NCBI RefSeq assembly: GCF_051014685.1
Contig: NW_027478401.1
Coordinates: 1,240,001 to 1,304,000 of the forward strand
DNA: 64,000 nt
Direction: 5' to 3'
From: Ptiloglossa arizonensis
Lineage: Eukaryota > Arthropoda > Insecta > Hymenoptera > Colletidae
Shown here: one piece after another, positions 38,461 through 50,449 of the stretch
Position numbering within the stretch: position 1 is the first letter of the stretch
Layout: every line of letters begins with the position of its first letter
Notes under the pieces: model-generated
The model's input: only the letters and a program-made list of their open reading frames with translations
Databases searched by the model: none
Told to the model about the DNA's origin: nothing
Position numbers and translations under genes: made by a program

Positions 38461-40650
38461 CGTTCGCGAGATATGGGAGTTTGGAATTAAGGAATGGTTG
38501 AGAAACCATCAAAATTTTCGCAAGTCTGATACTCGAAACCAATAACTACTATTGCCTAGGGCAAAAATACACATACCGTTGTAATCGGGCAAGCTTCTAC
38601 CTTCAGATGCAGCAGGAATTTCTCGAGTTCGTCAATCCGTTCGCGAGATATGGGAGTTTGATGGTAAGGAATGGTTGAAAAACCATCAAAATTTTCGCAT
38701 GTCTGATACTCGAAACCAATAACTACTATGTCCTAGGGCAAAAATACACACACCATTGTAATCGGTCGAGTTTCTACTATCAGATGCAAAAGGAATTTCT
38801 CGAGTTCGTCAATCCGTTCGCGAGATATGGGAGTTTGAGGTTAAGGAATGGTTGAAAAACCATCAAAATTTTTGCAAGTCTGATACTCGAAACCAATAAC
38901 TGCTATGGCCTAGGGCAAAAATACGCATACCGTTGTAATCGGTCGAGCTTCTACCTTCAGATGCAGCAGGAATTTCTCGAGTTCGTCAATCCGTTCGCGA
39001 GATATGGGAGTTTGAAGTTAAGGAATGGTTTAGAACCCATCAAAATTTTCGCAAGTCTGATACTCGAAACCGATAAGTACTATTGCCGAGGGGACAAATA
39101 AACATACCGTTGTAATCGGGTGTGTTTCCACTTTCAGATGCAACATGAATTTCAAGAGTTCGTCAATCCGTTCTAGAGATATGGGAGATTGAAGTTAAGG
39201 AATGGTTGAGAAACCATCAAAATTTTCGCTGGTCTGATACTCGAAACCAATACCTGGAATGGCCTAGGGGAAAAGTACACTGGCCACTGTAATCGGGCGA
39301 GTTTCTGCTTTCAGATGCAACAGGAATTTCTCGAGTTCGTCAATTCGTTCGCGAGATATGGGAGTTTGAAGTTACGGAATGGTTGAGAAACCATCAAAAT
39401 TTTCGCTGGTCTGCTACTCGAAACCAATAACTACTATTGCCTAGGGTAAAAATACACATACCGTTGTAATCGGGCGAGCTTCTACCTTCAGATGTAGAAG
39501 GAACTTCTCGAGTTCTTCAATCCGTTCGCGAGATATGGGAGTTCGAAGTTAAGGAATGGTTGAGAAACCATCAAAATTTTCGCATGTCTGATACTCGAAA
39601 CCAATAACTGGAATGGTCTAGGGGAAAAGTACACATACCATTGTAATCGGGCGAGTTTCTGCTTTCAGATGCAACCGGAATTTCTCTAGTTCGTCAATCC
39701 GTTCGCGAGATATGGGAGTTTGAAGTTATGGAATGGTTGAGAAACCATCAAAATTTTCGCAAGTCTGATACTCGTACCAATAACTTCTATTGCCTAGGGC
39801 AAAAATACACATGCCTTTGTAATCGGGCGAGTTTCTGCTTTCGGATGCAACAGGAATTTCTCGAGTTCGTCAATCCGTTCGCGAGATATGGGGGTCTGAA
39901 GTTACGGAATGTTTGGGAAACCATCAAAATTTTCGCAAGTCTGATACTCGAAACCAATAACTACAATTGCATAGGGCAAAATACGCATACCGTTGTAATC
40001 GGGCGAGTTTCTGATTCAGATGCAACACGAATTTCTCAAGTTCTTCAATCCGTTCGCGAGATATGGGAGTTTGAAATTAAGGAATGGTTGAGAAACCATC
40101 AAAATTTTCGCAAGTCTGATACTCGAAACCAATAACTACAATTGCCTAGGACAAAAATACACATATCGTTGTAATCGGGCGAGTCTCTGCTTTCAGATGC
40201 AACAGGAATTTCTCGAGATCGTCAATCCGTTCGCAAGATATGGGAGTTTGAAGTTACGGAATGGTTGAGAAACAATCAAAATTGTAGTAAGTCTGATACG
40301 CGAAACCAATAACTTCTATTGCCTAGGGCAAAAATACACTTACCGTTGTATTCGAGCGAGTTTATACTTTCAGACGCAACAGGAATTTCCCGAGTTCGTC
40401 AATCCGTTCGCGAGATATGGGAGTTTGGAATTAAGGAATGGTTGAGAAACCATCCAAATTTTCGCTAATCTGATACTCGAAGCCAATAGCTTCTATTGCC
40501 TAGGGCAAAAATACACATGCCATTGTAATCGGGCGAGTTTCTGCTTTCAGATGCAACAGGAATTTCTCGAGTTCGTCAATCCGTTCGCGAGATATGGGAG
40601 TCTGAAGTTACGGAATGGTTGAGAAACCATCAAAATTTTCGCAAGTCTGA
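38461..40650 (+). repeat. Block B, copy 1 (second copy at 46597-48786)
   Basis: About 2190 bp that recur 8136 bp downstream (46 monomers less 6 bp). Tie points: 'caagtctgatactcg' at 38521 and 46657, 'tactcgaaaccgataag' at 39061 and 47197, and 'tagtaag' at 40285 and 48421. The left limit is sharp: just before 38461 this copy reads 'ttcccgagttcgtc' while the other reads 'ttctcgagttcctc'. The right limit is at about 40650, where this copy re-enters its own interior (see the 882-bp duplication). Confidence 0.9.
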
Positions 40651-41095
40651 TACTCGTACCAATAACTTCTATTGCCTAGGGCAAAAATACACATGCCTTT
40701 GTAATCGGGCGAGTTTCTGCTTTCGGATGCAACAGGAATTTCTCGAGTTCGTCAATCCGTTCGCGAGATATGGGGGTCTGAAGTTACGGAATGTTTGGGA
40801 AACCATCAAAATTTTCGCAAGTCTGATACTCGAAACCAATAACTACAATTGCATAGGGCAAAATACGCATACCGTTGTAATCGGGCGAGTTTCTGATTCA
40901 GATGCAACACGAATTTCTCAAGTTCTTCAATCCGTTCGCGAGATATGGGAGTTTGAAATTAAGGAATGGTTGAGAAACCATCAAAATTTTCGCAAGTCTG
41001 ATACTCGAAACCAATAACTACAATTGCCTAGGACAAAAATACACATATCGTTGTAATCGGGCGAGTCTCTGCTTTCAGATGCAACAGGAATTTCT
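39734..41095 (+). repeat. 5-mer duplication, 882 bp period
   Basis: About 480 bp at 39734-40213 recur at 40616-41095, 882 bp on (5 units less 3 bp). Both copies share 'tactcgtaccaataac', 'aatgtttgggaaacc', 'gcatagggcaaaatacgc' and 'tttctgattcag'. The junction at about 40650 follows the right edge of block B, and the junction near 41095 switches to sequence like 38625 onward ('tttgatggtaagg'). Confidence 0.9.
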
Positions 41096-42641
41096 CGAGT
41101 TCGTCAATCCGTTCGCGAGATATGGGAGTTTGATGGTAAGGAATGGTTGAAAAACCATCAAAATTTTCGCATGTCTGATACTCGAAACCAATAACTACTA
41201 TGTCCTAGGGCAAAAATACACACACCATTGTAATCGGTCGAGTTTCTACTATCAGATGCAACAGGAATTTCTCGAGTTCGTCAATCCGTTCGCGAGATAT
41301 GGGAGTTTGAAGTTAAGGAATGGTTGAGAAACTACCAAAATTTTTGCAAGTCTGATACTCGAAACCAATAACTGCTATGGCCTAGGGCAAATATACACAT
41401 ACCATGGTAATCGGGCGAGTTTCTGCTGTCAGATGCAACAGGAATTTCTCGAGTTCGTCAATCCGTTCGCTAGATATGGGAGTTTGAAGTTAAGGAATGG
41501 TTGAGGAACCATCAAAATTTTCGCTGCTCTGATACTCGAATCCAATAATTGCAATGGCCTAGGGGAAAAGTACACACCCCATTGTAATCGGGCGAGTTTC
41601 TGCTTTCAGACGCAACAGGAATTTCTCGAGTTCGTCAATCCGTTCGCGAGATATGGGAGTTTGAAGTTAAGGAATGGTTGAGAAGCCATCAAAGTTTACG
41701 CAAGTCTGATACTCGAAAGCAATAACTACAATGGCCTAGGGGAAAAATACAAATACCGTTGTAATCGGGCGAGTTTCGGCTTTCAGATGCAACAGGAATT
41801 TTTCGAGTTCGTCAATCCGTTCGCGAGATATGGAAGTGTGAAGTTAAGGAATGGTTGAGAAATCATCAAAATTTTCGCAAGTCGGATACTCGAATACAAT
41901 AACTACAATGGCCTAGGGGAAAAATACATATACCGTTGTAATCGGTCGAGTTTCTACTATCAGATGCAACAGGAATTTCTCGAGTTCGTCAATCCGTTCG
42001 CGAGATATGGGGGTTTGAAGTTAAGGAATGGTTGAGAAACTACCAAAATTTTTGCAAGTCTGATACTCGAAACCAATAACTGCTATGGCCTAGGGCAAAT
42101 ATACACATACCATGGTAATCGGGCGAGTTTCTACTTTCAGATGCAACAGGAATTTCTCGAGTTCGTCAATCCGTTCGCGAGATATGGGAGTTTGAAGTTA
42201 AGGAATGGTTGAGAAACCATCAAAATTTTTGCAAGTCTGATACTCGAAACCAATAACTACTGTGGCCTAGGGCAAAAATACACATACCATGGTAATCGGG
42301 CGAGTTTCTGCTGTCAGATGCAACAGGAATTTCTCGAGTTCGTCAATCCGTTCGCTAGATATGGGAGTTTGAAGTTAAGGAATGGTTGAGGAACCATCAA
42401 AATTTTCGCTGCTCTGATACTCGAATCCAATAATTGCAATGGCCTAGGGGAAAAGTACACACCCCATTGTAATCGGGCGAGTTTCTGCTTTCAGATGCAA
42501 CAGGAATTTCTCGAGTTCGTCAATCCGTTCGCGAGATATGGGAGTTTGAAGTTATGGAATGGTTGAGAAACAATCAAAAATTTCGCAAGTCTGATACACG
42601 AAACCAATAACTCGAATGGCATAGGGGAAAAGTACACACAA

Positions 42642-43370
42642 CATTGTAATCGGGCGAGTTTCTGCCTTCAGATGCAATCGGAATTTCTCGAGTTCGTCAA
42701 TCCGTTCGCGAGCTATGGGCGTTTGAAGTTAAGGAATGGTTGAGAAACAATAAAAAATTTCGCAAGTCGGATACACGAAACCAATGACTGGAATGGCATA
42801 GGGGAAAAGTAAACACACCATTGTAATCGGGCGAGTTTCTACTTTCAGATGCAACGGGAATTTCTCGAGTTCGTAAATCCGTTCGCGAGATATGGGAGTT
42901 TGAGGTTAGGGAATTGTTGAGAAACCATCAAAATGTTCGCTGGTCTGCTACACGAAACCAATAACTGCTATGGCCTACGGCAAAAATACACATACCATTG
43001 TAATCGGGCGGGTTTCTGCTTTCAGATGCAACAGGAATTTCTCGAGTTCGTCAATCCGTTCGCGAGATATGGGAGTTTGAGGTTAGGGAATTGTTGAGAA
43101 ACCATCAAAATTTTCGTAAATCTGATACTCGAAACCAATAACTACTATGTTCTAGGGAAAAAATACACACACCATTGTAATCGATCGAGTTTCTGCTTTC
43201 AGATGCAAAAGGAATTTCTCCAGTTCGTCAATCCGTTCGCGAGATATGGGAGTTTGAAATTAAGGAATGGTTGAGAAACCATCAAAATTTTCGCTGGTCT
43301 GCTACTCGAAACCAATAACTGGAATGGTCTAGGGGAAAAGTACACATACCATTGTAATCGGGCGAGTTTC
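42642..43370 (+). repeat. Block P, copy 1 (second copy at 44766-45494)
   Basis: About 730 bp, four monomers, repeated 2124 bp (12 x 177) downstream. The tie point is 'tctgccttcag' at 42661 and 44785. It carries 'gagctatgggcg', 'aaacaataaaaaatttcg', 'caaccaatgactgg'-like spacing and 'gaggttagggaattg'. It ends where this copy reads 'ctgcttccag' and the other 'ctgctttcag'. One difference is 'tgaaattaagg' here against 'tgaagttaagg'. Confidence 0.9.
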
Positions 43371-43551
43371 TGCTTCCAGATGCAACAGGAATTTCTCGAG
43401 TTCGTCAATCCGTTCGCGAGATATGGGAGTTTGGAATTAAGGAATGGTTGAGAAACCATCAAAATTTTCGCAAATCTGATACTCGAAGCCAATAACTTCT
43501 ATTGCCTAGGGCAAAAATACACATGCCATTGTAATCGGGCGAGTTTCTACT

Positions 43552-43905
43552 TTCAGATGCAACGGGAATTTCTCGAGTTCGTAAATCCGTTCGCGAGATA
43601 TGGGAGTTTGAGGTTAGGGAATTGTTGAGAAACCATCAAAATGTTCGCTGGTCTGCTACACGAAACCAATAACTGCTATGGCCTACGGCAAAAATACACA
43701 TACCATTGTAATCGGGCGGGTTTCTGCTTTCAGATGCTACGGGAATTTCTCGAGTTCGTAAATCCGTTCGCGAGATATGGGAGTTTGAGGTTAGGGAATT
43801 GTTGAGAAACCATCAAAATGTTCGCTGGTCTGCTACACGAAACCAATAACTGCTATGGCCTACGGCAAAAATACACATACCATTGTAATCGGGCGGGTTT
43901 CTGCT
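43552..43905 (+). repeat. Single-monomer tandem duplication
   Basis: Two adjacent monomers (43552-43728 and 43729-43905) are nearly the same, sharing 'cgggaatttctcgag', 'gtaaatccg', 'gaggttagggaattg', 'aaatgttcgctgg' and 'gctacacg'. Adjacent monomers elsewhere differ at many sites, so this is a recent one-unit duplication. A visible difference is 'gatgcaacggg' against 'gatgctacggg'. Confidence 0.85.
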
Positions 43906-44788
43906 TTCAGATGCAACTGGAATTTCTCTAGTTCGTCAATCCGTTCGCGAGATATGGGATTTTGAAGTTAAGGAATTGTTGAGAAACCATCAAAATTTTC
44001 GCAAGTCTGATACTCGAAACCAATAACTACAATTGCCTAGGGCAGAAATGCACATACCGTTGTAATCGGGCGAGCTTCTACCTTCAGATGCAGCAGGAAT
44101 TTCCCGTGTTCTTCTATCCGTTCGCGAGATATGGGAGTTTGAAGTTAAGGAATGGTTGAGAAACCATCAAAATTTTCGCTGGTCTGCTACTCGAAACCAA
44201 TAACTGCTATGGCCTAGGGCAAAAATACACATACGATTGTAATCGGGCGAGTTTCTGCTTCCAGATGCAACAGGAATTTCTCGAGTTCGTCAATCCGTTC
44301 GCGAGATATGGGAGTGTGAAGTTAAGGAATGGTTGAGAAATCATCAAAATTTTTGCAAGTCTGATACTCGAAACCAATAACTACTATTGCCTAGGGCAAA
44401 AATACACATACTGTTGTAATCGGGCGAGTCTCTGCTTTCAGATGCAACAGGAATTTCTCGAGATCGTCAATCCGTTCGCAAGATATGGGAGTTTGAAGTT
44501 ACGGAATGGTTGAGAAACAATCAAAATTGTAGTAAGTCTGATACGCGAAACCAATAACTTCTATTGCCTAGGGCAAAAATACACATACCGTTGTATTCGA
44601 GCGAGTTTCTACTTTCAGACGCAACAGGAATTTCCCGAGTTCGTCAATCCGTTCGCGAGATATGGGAGTTTGGAATTAAGGAATGGTTGAGAAACCATCA
44701 AAATTTTCGCAAATCTGATACTCGAAGCCAATAACTTCTATTGCCTAGGGCAAAAATACACATGCCATTGTAATCGGGCGAGTTTCTG
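43899..44788 (+). repeat. Block Q, copy 1 (second copy at 45492-46381)
   Basis: About 890 bp, five monomers, repeated 1593 bp (9 x 177) downstream; tie points are 'aatttctcta' at 43921 and 45514 and 'tagtaag' at 44530 and 46123. It holds 'gggattttgaag', 'gggcagaaatgc', 'ttcccgtgttcttctatcc' and 'attgtattcgagcgag'. A related version lies at 35,040-35,500. Its end overlaps the start of block P copy 2, so the order here is P, spacer, Q, P', Q'. Confidence 0.9.
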
Positions 44789-45494
44789 CCTTCAGATGCA
44801 ATCGGAATTTCTCGAGTTCGTCAATCCGTTCGCGAGCTATGGGCGTTTGAAGTTAAGGAATGGTTGAGAAACAATAAAAAATTTCGCAAGTCGGATACAC
44901 GAAACCAATGACTGGAATGGCATAGGGGAAAAGTAAACACACCATTGTAATCGGGCGAGTTTCTACTTTCAGATGCAACGGGAATTTCTCGAGTTCGTAA
45001 ATCCGTTCGCGAGATATGGGAGTTTGAGGTTAGGGAATTGTTGAGAAACCATCAAAATGTTCGCTGGTCTGCTACACGAAACCAATAACTGCTATGGCCT
45101 ACGGCAAAAATACACATACCATTGTAATCGGGCGGGTTTCTGCTTTCAGATGCAACAGGAATTTCTCGAGTTCGTCAATCCGTTCGCGAGATATGGGAGT
45201 TTGAGGTTAGGGAATTGTTGAGAAACCATCAAAATTTTCGTAAATCTGATACTCGAAACCAATAACTACTATGTTCTAGGGAAAAAATACACACACCATT
45301 GTAATCGATCGAGTTTCTGCTTTCAGATGCAAAAGGAATTTCTCCAGTTCGTCAATCCGTTCGCGAGATATGGGAGTTTGAAGTTAAGGAATGGTTGAGA
45401 AACCATCAAAATTTTCGCTGGTCTGCTACTCGAAACCAATAACTGGAATGGTCTAGGGGAAAAGTACACATACCATTGTAATCGGGCGAGCTTC
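44766..45494 (+). repeat. Block P, copy 2
   Basis: Copy of 42642-43370, inserted between the two copies of block Q. Both of its edges coincide with the edges of Q within about 20 bp, so the arrangement Q-P'-Q' could arise from one unequal exchange that duplicated a P-Q type unit. Which copy is ancestral cannot be decided from the window alone. Confidence 0.88.
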
Positions 45495-46381
45495 TGCTTT
45501 CAGATGCAACTGGAATTTCTCTAGTTCGTCAATCCGTTCGCGAGATATGGGATTTTGAAGTTAAGGAATTGTTGAGAAACCATCAAAATTTTCGCAAGTC
45601 TGATACTCGAAACCAATAACTACAATTGCCTAGGGCAGAAATGCACATACCGTTGTAATCGGGCGAGCTTCTACCTTCAGATGCAGCAGGAATTTCCCGT
45701 GTTCTTCTATCCGTTCGCGAGATATGGGAGTTTGAAGTTAAGGAATGGTTGAGAAACCATCAAAATTTTCGCTGGTCTGCTACTCGAAACCAATAACTGC
45801 TATGGCCTAGGGCAAAAATACACATACGATTGTAATCGGGCGAGTTTCTGCTTCCAGATGCAACAGGAATTTCTCGAGTTCGTCAATCCGTTCGCGAGAT
45901 ATGGGAGTGTGAAGTTAAGGAATGGTTGAGAAATCATCAAAATTTTTGCAAGTCTGATACTCGAAACCAATAACTACTATTGCCTAGGGCAAAAATACAC
46001 ATACTGTTGTAATCGGGCGAGTCTCTGCTTTCAGATGCAACAGGAATTTCTCGAGATCGTCAATCCGTTCGCAAGATATGGGAGTTTGAAGTTACGGAAT
46101 GGTTGAGAAACAATCAAAATTGTAGTAAGTCTGATACGCGAAACCAATAACTTCTATTGCCTAGGGCAAAAATACACATACCGTTGTATTCGAGCGAGTT
46201 TCTGCTTTCAGACGCAACAGGAATTTCCCGAGTTCGTCAATCCGTTCGCGAGATATGGGAGTTTGGAATTAAGGAATGGTTGAGAAACCATCAAAATTTT
46301 CGCAAATCTGATACTCGAAGCCAATAACTTCTATTGCCTAGGGCAAAAATACACATGCCATTGTAATCGGGCGAGTTTCTG
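45492..46381 (+). repeat. Block Q, copy 2
   Basis: Copy of 43899-44788. Its right end (46378) reads 'tctgctttcag' where copy 1 switches to 'tctgccttcag' of block P, which places the exchange point in the 'ttgtaatcggg' region of the monomer. About 200 bp further right, block B copy 2 begins. Confidence 0.88.
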
Positions 46382-46596
46382 CTTTCAGATGCAACAGGAA
46401 TTTCTCGAGTTCGTCAATCCGTTCGCGAGATATGGGAGTCTGAAGTTACGGAATGGTTGAGAAACCATCAAAATTTTCGCAAGTCTGATACTCGAAACCA
46501 ATAACTACAATTGCATAGGGCAAAAATACGCCTACCGTTGTAATCGGGCGAGTTTCTGCTTTCAGATGCAACAGGAATTTCTCGAGTTCCTCAATC

Positions 46597-48786
46597 CGTT
46601 CGCGAGATATGGAAGTTTGGAATTAAGGAATGGTTGAGAAACCATCAAAATTTTCGCAAGTCTGATACTCGAAACCAATAACTACTACTGCCTAGGGCAA
46701 AAATACACATACCGTTGTAATCGGGCAAGCTTCTACCTTCAGATGCAGCAGGAATTTCTCGAGTTCGTCAATCCGTTCGCGAGATATGGGAGTTTGATGG
46801 TAAGGAATGGTTGAAAAACCATCAAAATTTTCGCATGTCTGATACTCGAAACCAATAACTACTATGTCCTAGGGCAAAAATACACACACCATTGTAATCG
46901 GTCGAGTTTCTACTATCAGATGCAAAAGGAATTTCTCGAGTTCGTCAATCCGTTCGCGAGATATGGGAGTTTGAGGTTAAGGAATGGTTGAAAAACCATC
47001 AAAATTTTTGCAAGTCTGATACTCGAAACCAATAACTGCTATGGCCTAGGGCAAAAATACGCATACCGTTGTAATCGGGCGAGCTTCTACCTTCAGATGC
47101 AGCAGGAATTTCTCGAGTTCGTCAATCCGTTCGCGAGATATGGGAGTTTGAAGTTAAGGAATGGTTTAGAACCCATCAAAATTTTCGCAAGTCTGATACT
47201 CGAAACCGATAAGTACTATTGCCGAGGGGACAAATATACATACCGTTGTAATCGGGTGTGTTTCCACTTTCAGATGCAACATGAATTTCAAGAGTTCGTC
47301 AATCCGTTCTAGAGATATGGGAGATTGAAGTTAAGGAATGGTTGAGAAACCATCAAAATTTTCGCTGGTCTGATACTCGAAACCAATACCTGGAATGGCC
47401 TAGGGGAAAAGTACACATGCCACTGTAATCGGGCGAGTTTCTGCTTTCAGATGCAACAGGAATTTCTCGAGTTCGTCAATTCGTTCGCGAGATATGGGAG
47501 TTTGAAGTTACGGAATGGTTGAGAAACCATCAAAATTTTCGCTGGTCTGCTACTCGAAACCAATAACTACTATTGCCTAGGGTAAAAATACACATACCGT
47601 TGTAATCGGGCGAGCTTCTACCTTCAGATGTAGCAGGAACTTCTCGAGTTCTTCAATCCGTTCGCGAGATATGGGAGTTCGAAGTTAAGGAATGGTTGAG
47701 AAACCATCAAAATTTTCGCATGTCTGATACTCGAAACCAATAACTGGAATGGTCTAGGGGAAAAGTACACATACCATTGTAATCGGGCGAGTTTCTGCTT
47801 TCAGATGCAACCGGAATTTCTCTAGTTCGTCAATCCGTTCGCGAGATATGGGAGTTTGAAGTTATGGAATGGTTGAGAAACCATCAAAATTTTCGCAAGT
47901 CTGATACTCGTACCAATAACTTCTATTGCCTAGGGCAAAAATACACATGCCTTTGTAATCGGGCGAGTTTCTGCTTTCGGATGCAACAGGAATTTCTCGA
48001 GTTCGTCAATCCGTTCGCGAGATATGGGGGTCTCAAGTTACGGAATGTTTGGGAAACCATCAAAATTTTCGCAAGTCTGATACTCGAAACCAATAACTAC
48101 AATTGCATAGGGCAAAATACGCATACCGTTGTAATCGGGCGAGTTTCTGATTCAGATGCAACACGAATTTCTCAAGTTCTTCAATCCGTTCGCGAGATAT
48201 GGGAGTTTGAAATTAAGGAATGGTTGAGAAACCATCAAAATTTTCGCAAGTCTGATACTCGAAACCAATAACTACAATTGCCTAGGGCAAAAATACACAT
48301 ATCGTTGTAATCGGGCGAGTCTCTGCTTTCAGATGCAACAGGAATTTCTCGAGATCGTCAATCCGTTCGCAAGATATGGGAGTTTGAAGTTACGGAATGG
48401 TTGAGAAACAATCAAAATTGTAGTAAGTCTGATACGCGAAACCAATAACTTCTATTGCCTAGGGCAAAAATACACTTACCGTTGTATTCGAGCGAGTTTC
48501 TACTTTCAGACGCAACAGGAATTTCCCGAGTTCGTCAATCCGTTCGCGAGATATGGGAGTTTGGAATTAAGGAATGGTTGAGAAACCATCCAAATTTTCG
48601 CTAATCTGATACTCGAAGCCAATAGCTTCTATTGCCTAGGGCAAAAATACACATGCCATTGTAATCGGGCGAGTTTCTGCTTTCAGATGCAACAGGAATT
48701 TCTCGAGTTCGTCAATCCGTTCGCGAGATATGGGAGTCTGAAGTTACGGAATGGTTGAGAAACCATCAAAATTTTCGCAAGTCTGA
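46597..48786 (+). repeat. Block B, copy 2
   Basis: Copy of 38461-40650. Differences seen by eye are few: 'actactactgcc' for 'actactattgcc' near 46683, 'aatatacatacc' for 'aataaacatacc' near 47237, and 'cacatgccactg' for 'cactggccactg' near 47417. Unlike copy 1, this copy continues past 48786 with 'cgaaaccaataactacaattgcatagg' type sequence in the ordinary order, so the 882-bp internal duplication is private to copy 1. Confidence 0.9.
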
Positions 48787-49109
48787 TACTCGAAACCAAT
48801 AACTACAATTGCATAGGGCAAAAATACGCATACCGTTGTAATCGGGCGAGTTTCTGCTTTCAGATGCAACAGTAATTTCTCGAGTTCCTCAATCCGTTCG
48901 CGAGATATGGGAGTTTGGAATTAAGGAATGGTTGAGAAACCATCAAAATTTTCGCAAGTCTGATACTCGAAACCAATAACTACTATTGCCTAGGGCAAAA
49001 ATACACATACCGTTGTAATCGGGCAAGCTTCTACCTTCAGATGCAACAGGAATTTCTCGAGTTCGTCAATCCGTTCGCGAGATATGGGAGTTTGATGCTA
49101 AGGAATGGT

Positions 49110-50170
49110 TGAAAAACCATCAAAATTTTCGCATGTCTGATACTCGAAACCAATAACTACTATGTCCTAGGGCAAAAATACACACACCATTGTAATCGGT
49201 CGAGTTTCTACTATCAGATGCAAAAGGAATTTCTCGAGTTCGTCAATCCGTTCGCGAGATATGGGAGTTTGAGGTTAAGGAATGTTTGAAAAACCATCAA
49301 AATTTTTGCAAGTCTGATACTCGAAACCAATAACTGCTATGGCCTAGGGCAAAAATACGCATACCGTTTTAATCGGGCGAGCTTCTACCTTCAGATGCAG
49401 CAGGAATTTCTCGAGTTCGACAATCCGTTTGCGAGATATGGGAGTTTGAAGTTAAGGAATGGTTGAGAAACCATCAAAATTTTCGCATGTCTGATACTCG
49501 AAACCAATAACTACAATGGCCTAGGGGAAAAATACAAATACCGTTGTAATCGGGCGAGTTTCTGCTTTCAGATGCAATAGGAAATTCTCGAGTTCGTCAA
49601 TCCGATCGTGAGATATGGGAGTTGGAAGTTAAGGAATGGTTGAAGAACCGTCAAAATTTTCGCATGTCTGATACTCGAAACCAATAACTACTATGTCCTA
49701 GGGCAAAAATACACACACCATTGTAATCGGTCGAGTTTCTACTATCAGATGCAAAAGGAATTTCTCGAGTTCGTCAATCCGTTCGCGAGATATGGGAGTT
49801 TGAGGTTAAGGAATGTTTGAAAAACCATCAAAATTTTTGCAAGTCTGATACTCGAAACCAATAACTGCTATGGCCTAGGGCAAAAATACGCATACCGTTT
49901 TAATCGGGCGAGCTTCTACCTTCAGATGCAGCAGGAATTTCTCGAGTTCGACAATCCGTTTGCGAGATATGGGAGTTTGAAGTTAAGGAATGGTTGAGAA
50001 ACCATCAAAATTTTCGCATGTCTGATACTCGAAACCAATAACTACAATGGCCTAGGGGAAAAATACAAATACCGTTGTAATCGGGCGAGTTTCGTCTTTC
50101 AGATGCAACAGGAATTTTTCGAGTTCGTCAATCCGTTCGCGAGATATGGAAGTGTGAAGTTAAGGAATGG
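49110..50170 (+). repeat. Trimer tandem duplication, 531 bp period
   Basis: The run near 49110-49640 recurs at 49641-50170. The marker 'aatgtttgaaaaacc' lies at 49281 and 49812, 531 bp (3 x 177) apart, together with 'ccgttttaatcgg' and 'gagttcgacaatccgtttg'. These variants are rare elsewhere, so the two copies are sister units. Confidence 0.9.
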
Positions 50171-50449
50171 TTGAGAAATCATCAAAATTTTCGCAAGTCG
50201 GATACTCGAATCCAATAACTACTATGGCCTAGGGCAAAAATACACATATCGTTGTAATCGGGCGAGTTTCTGCTTTCAGATGCAATAGGAAATTCTCGAG
50301 TTCGTCAATCCGATCGTGAGATATGGGAGTTGGAAGTTAAGGAATGGTTGAAGAACCGTCAAAATTTTCGCAAGTCTGATACTCGAAACCAATAACTACA
50401 ATGGCCTAGGGGAAAAATACATATACCGTTGTAATCGGTCGAGTTTCTA

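Larger units (their letters stand above)
32721..41095 (+). repeat. Array segment 6: 'cttctacc' and 'ttgcctagg' subfamily
   Basis: About 47 monomers, many with 'actactattgcctagggc', 'gagcttctaccttcag' and 'gatgcagcagg'. The left 1.5 kb carries 'tttgaacgttaa' (one extra C) near 32991, 33171, 33880 and 34061, forming a 5-mer repeat with a spacing of about 889 bp ('tatggcctat' at 33061 and 33950). An A9 run near 33783 replaces the usual 'aaaaatac'. Blocks near 35,040-35,500 reappear about 8.8 kb to the right. Confidence 0.84.

Noticed and set aside
39728..48271. Three nearly identical frames of 132-135 codons (39728, 40619, 47864)
   Set aside because: Their similarity is explained by the block copies at 882 and 8136 bp. 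The frame also shifts phase within the repeat after a lost base, which a gene would not tolerate.
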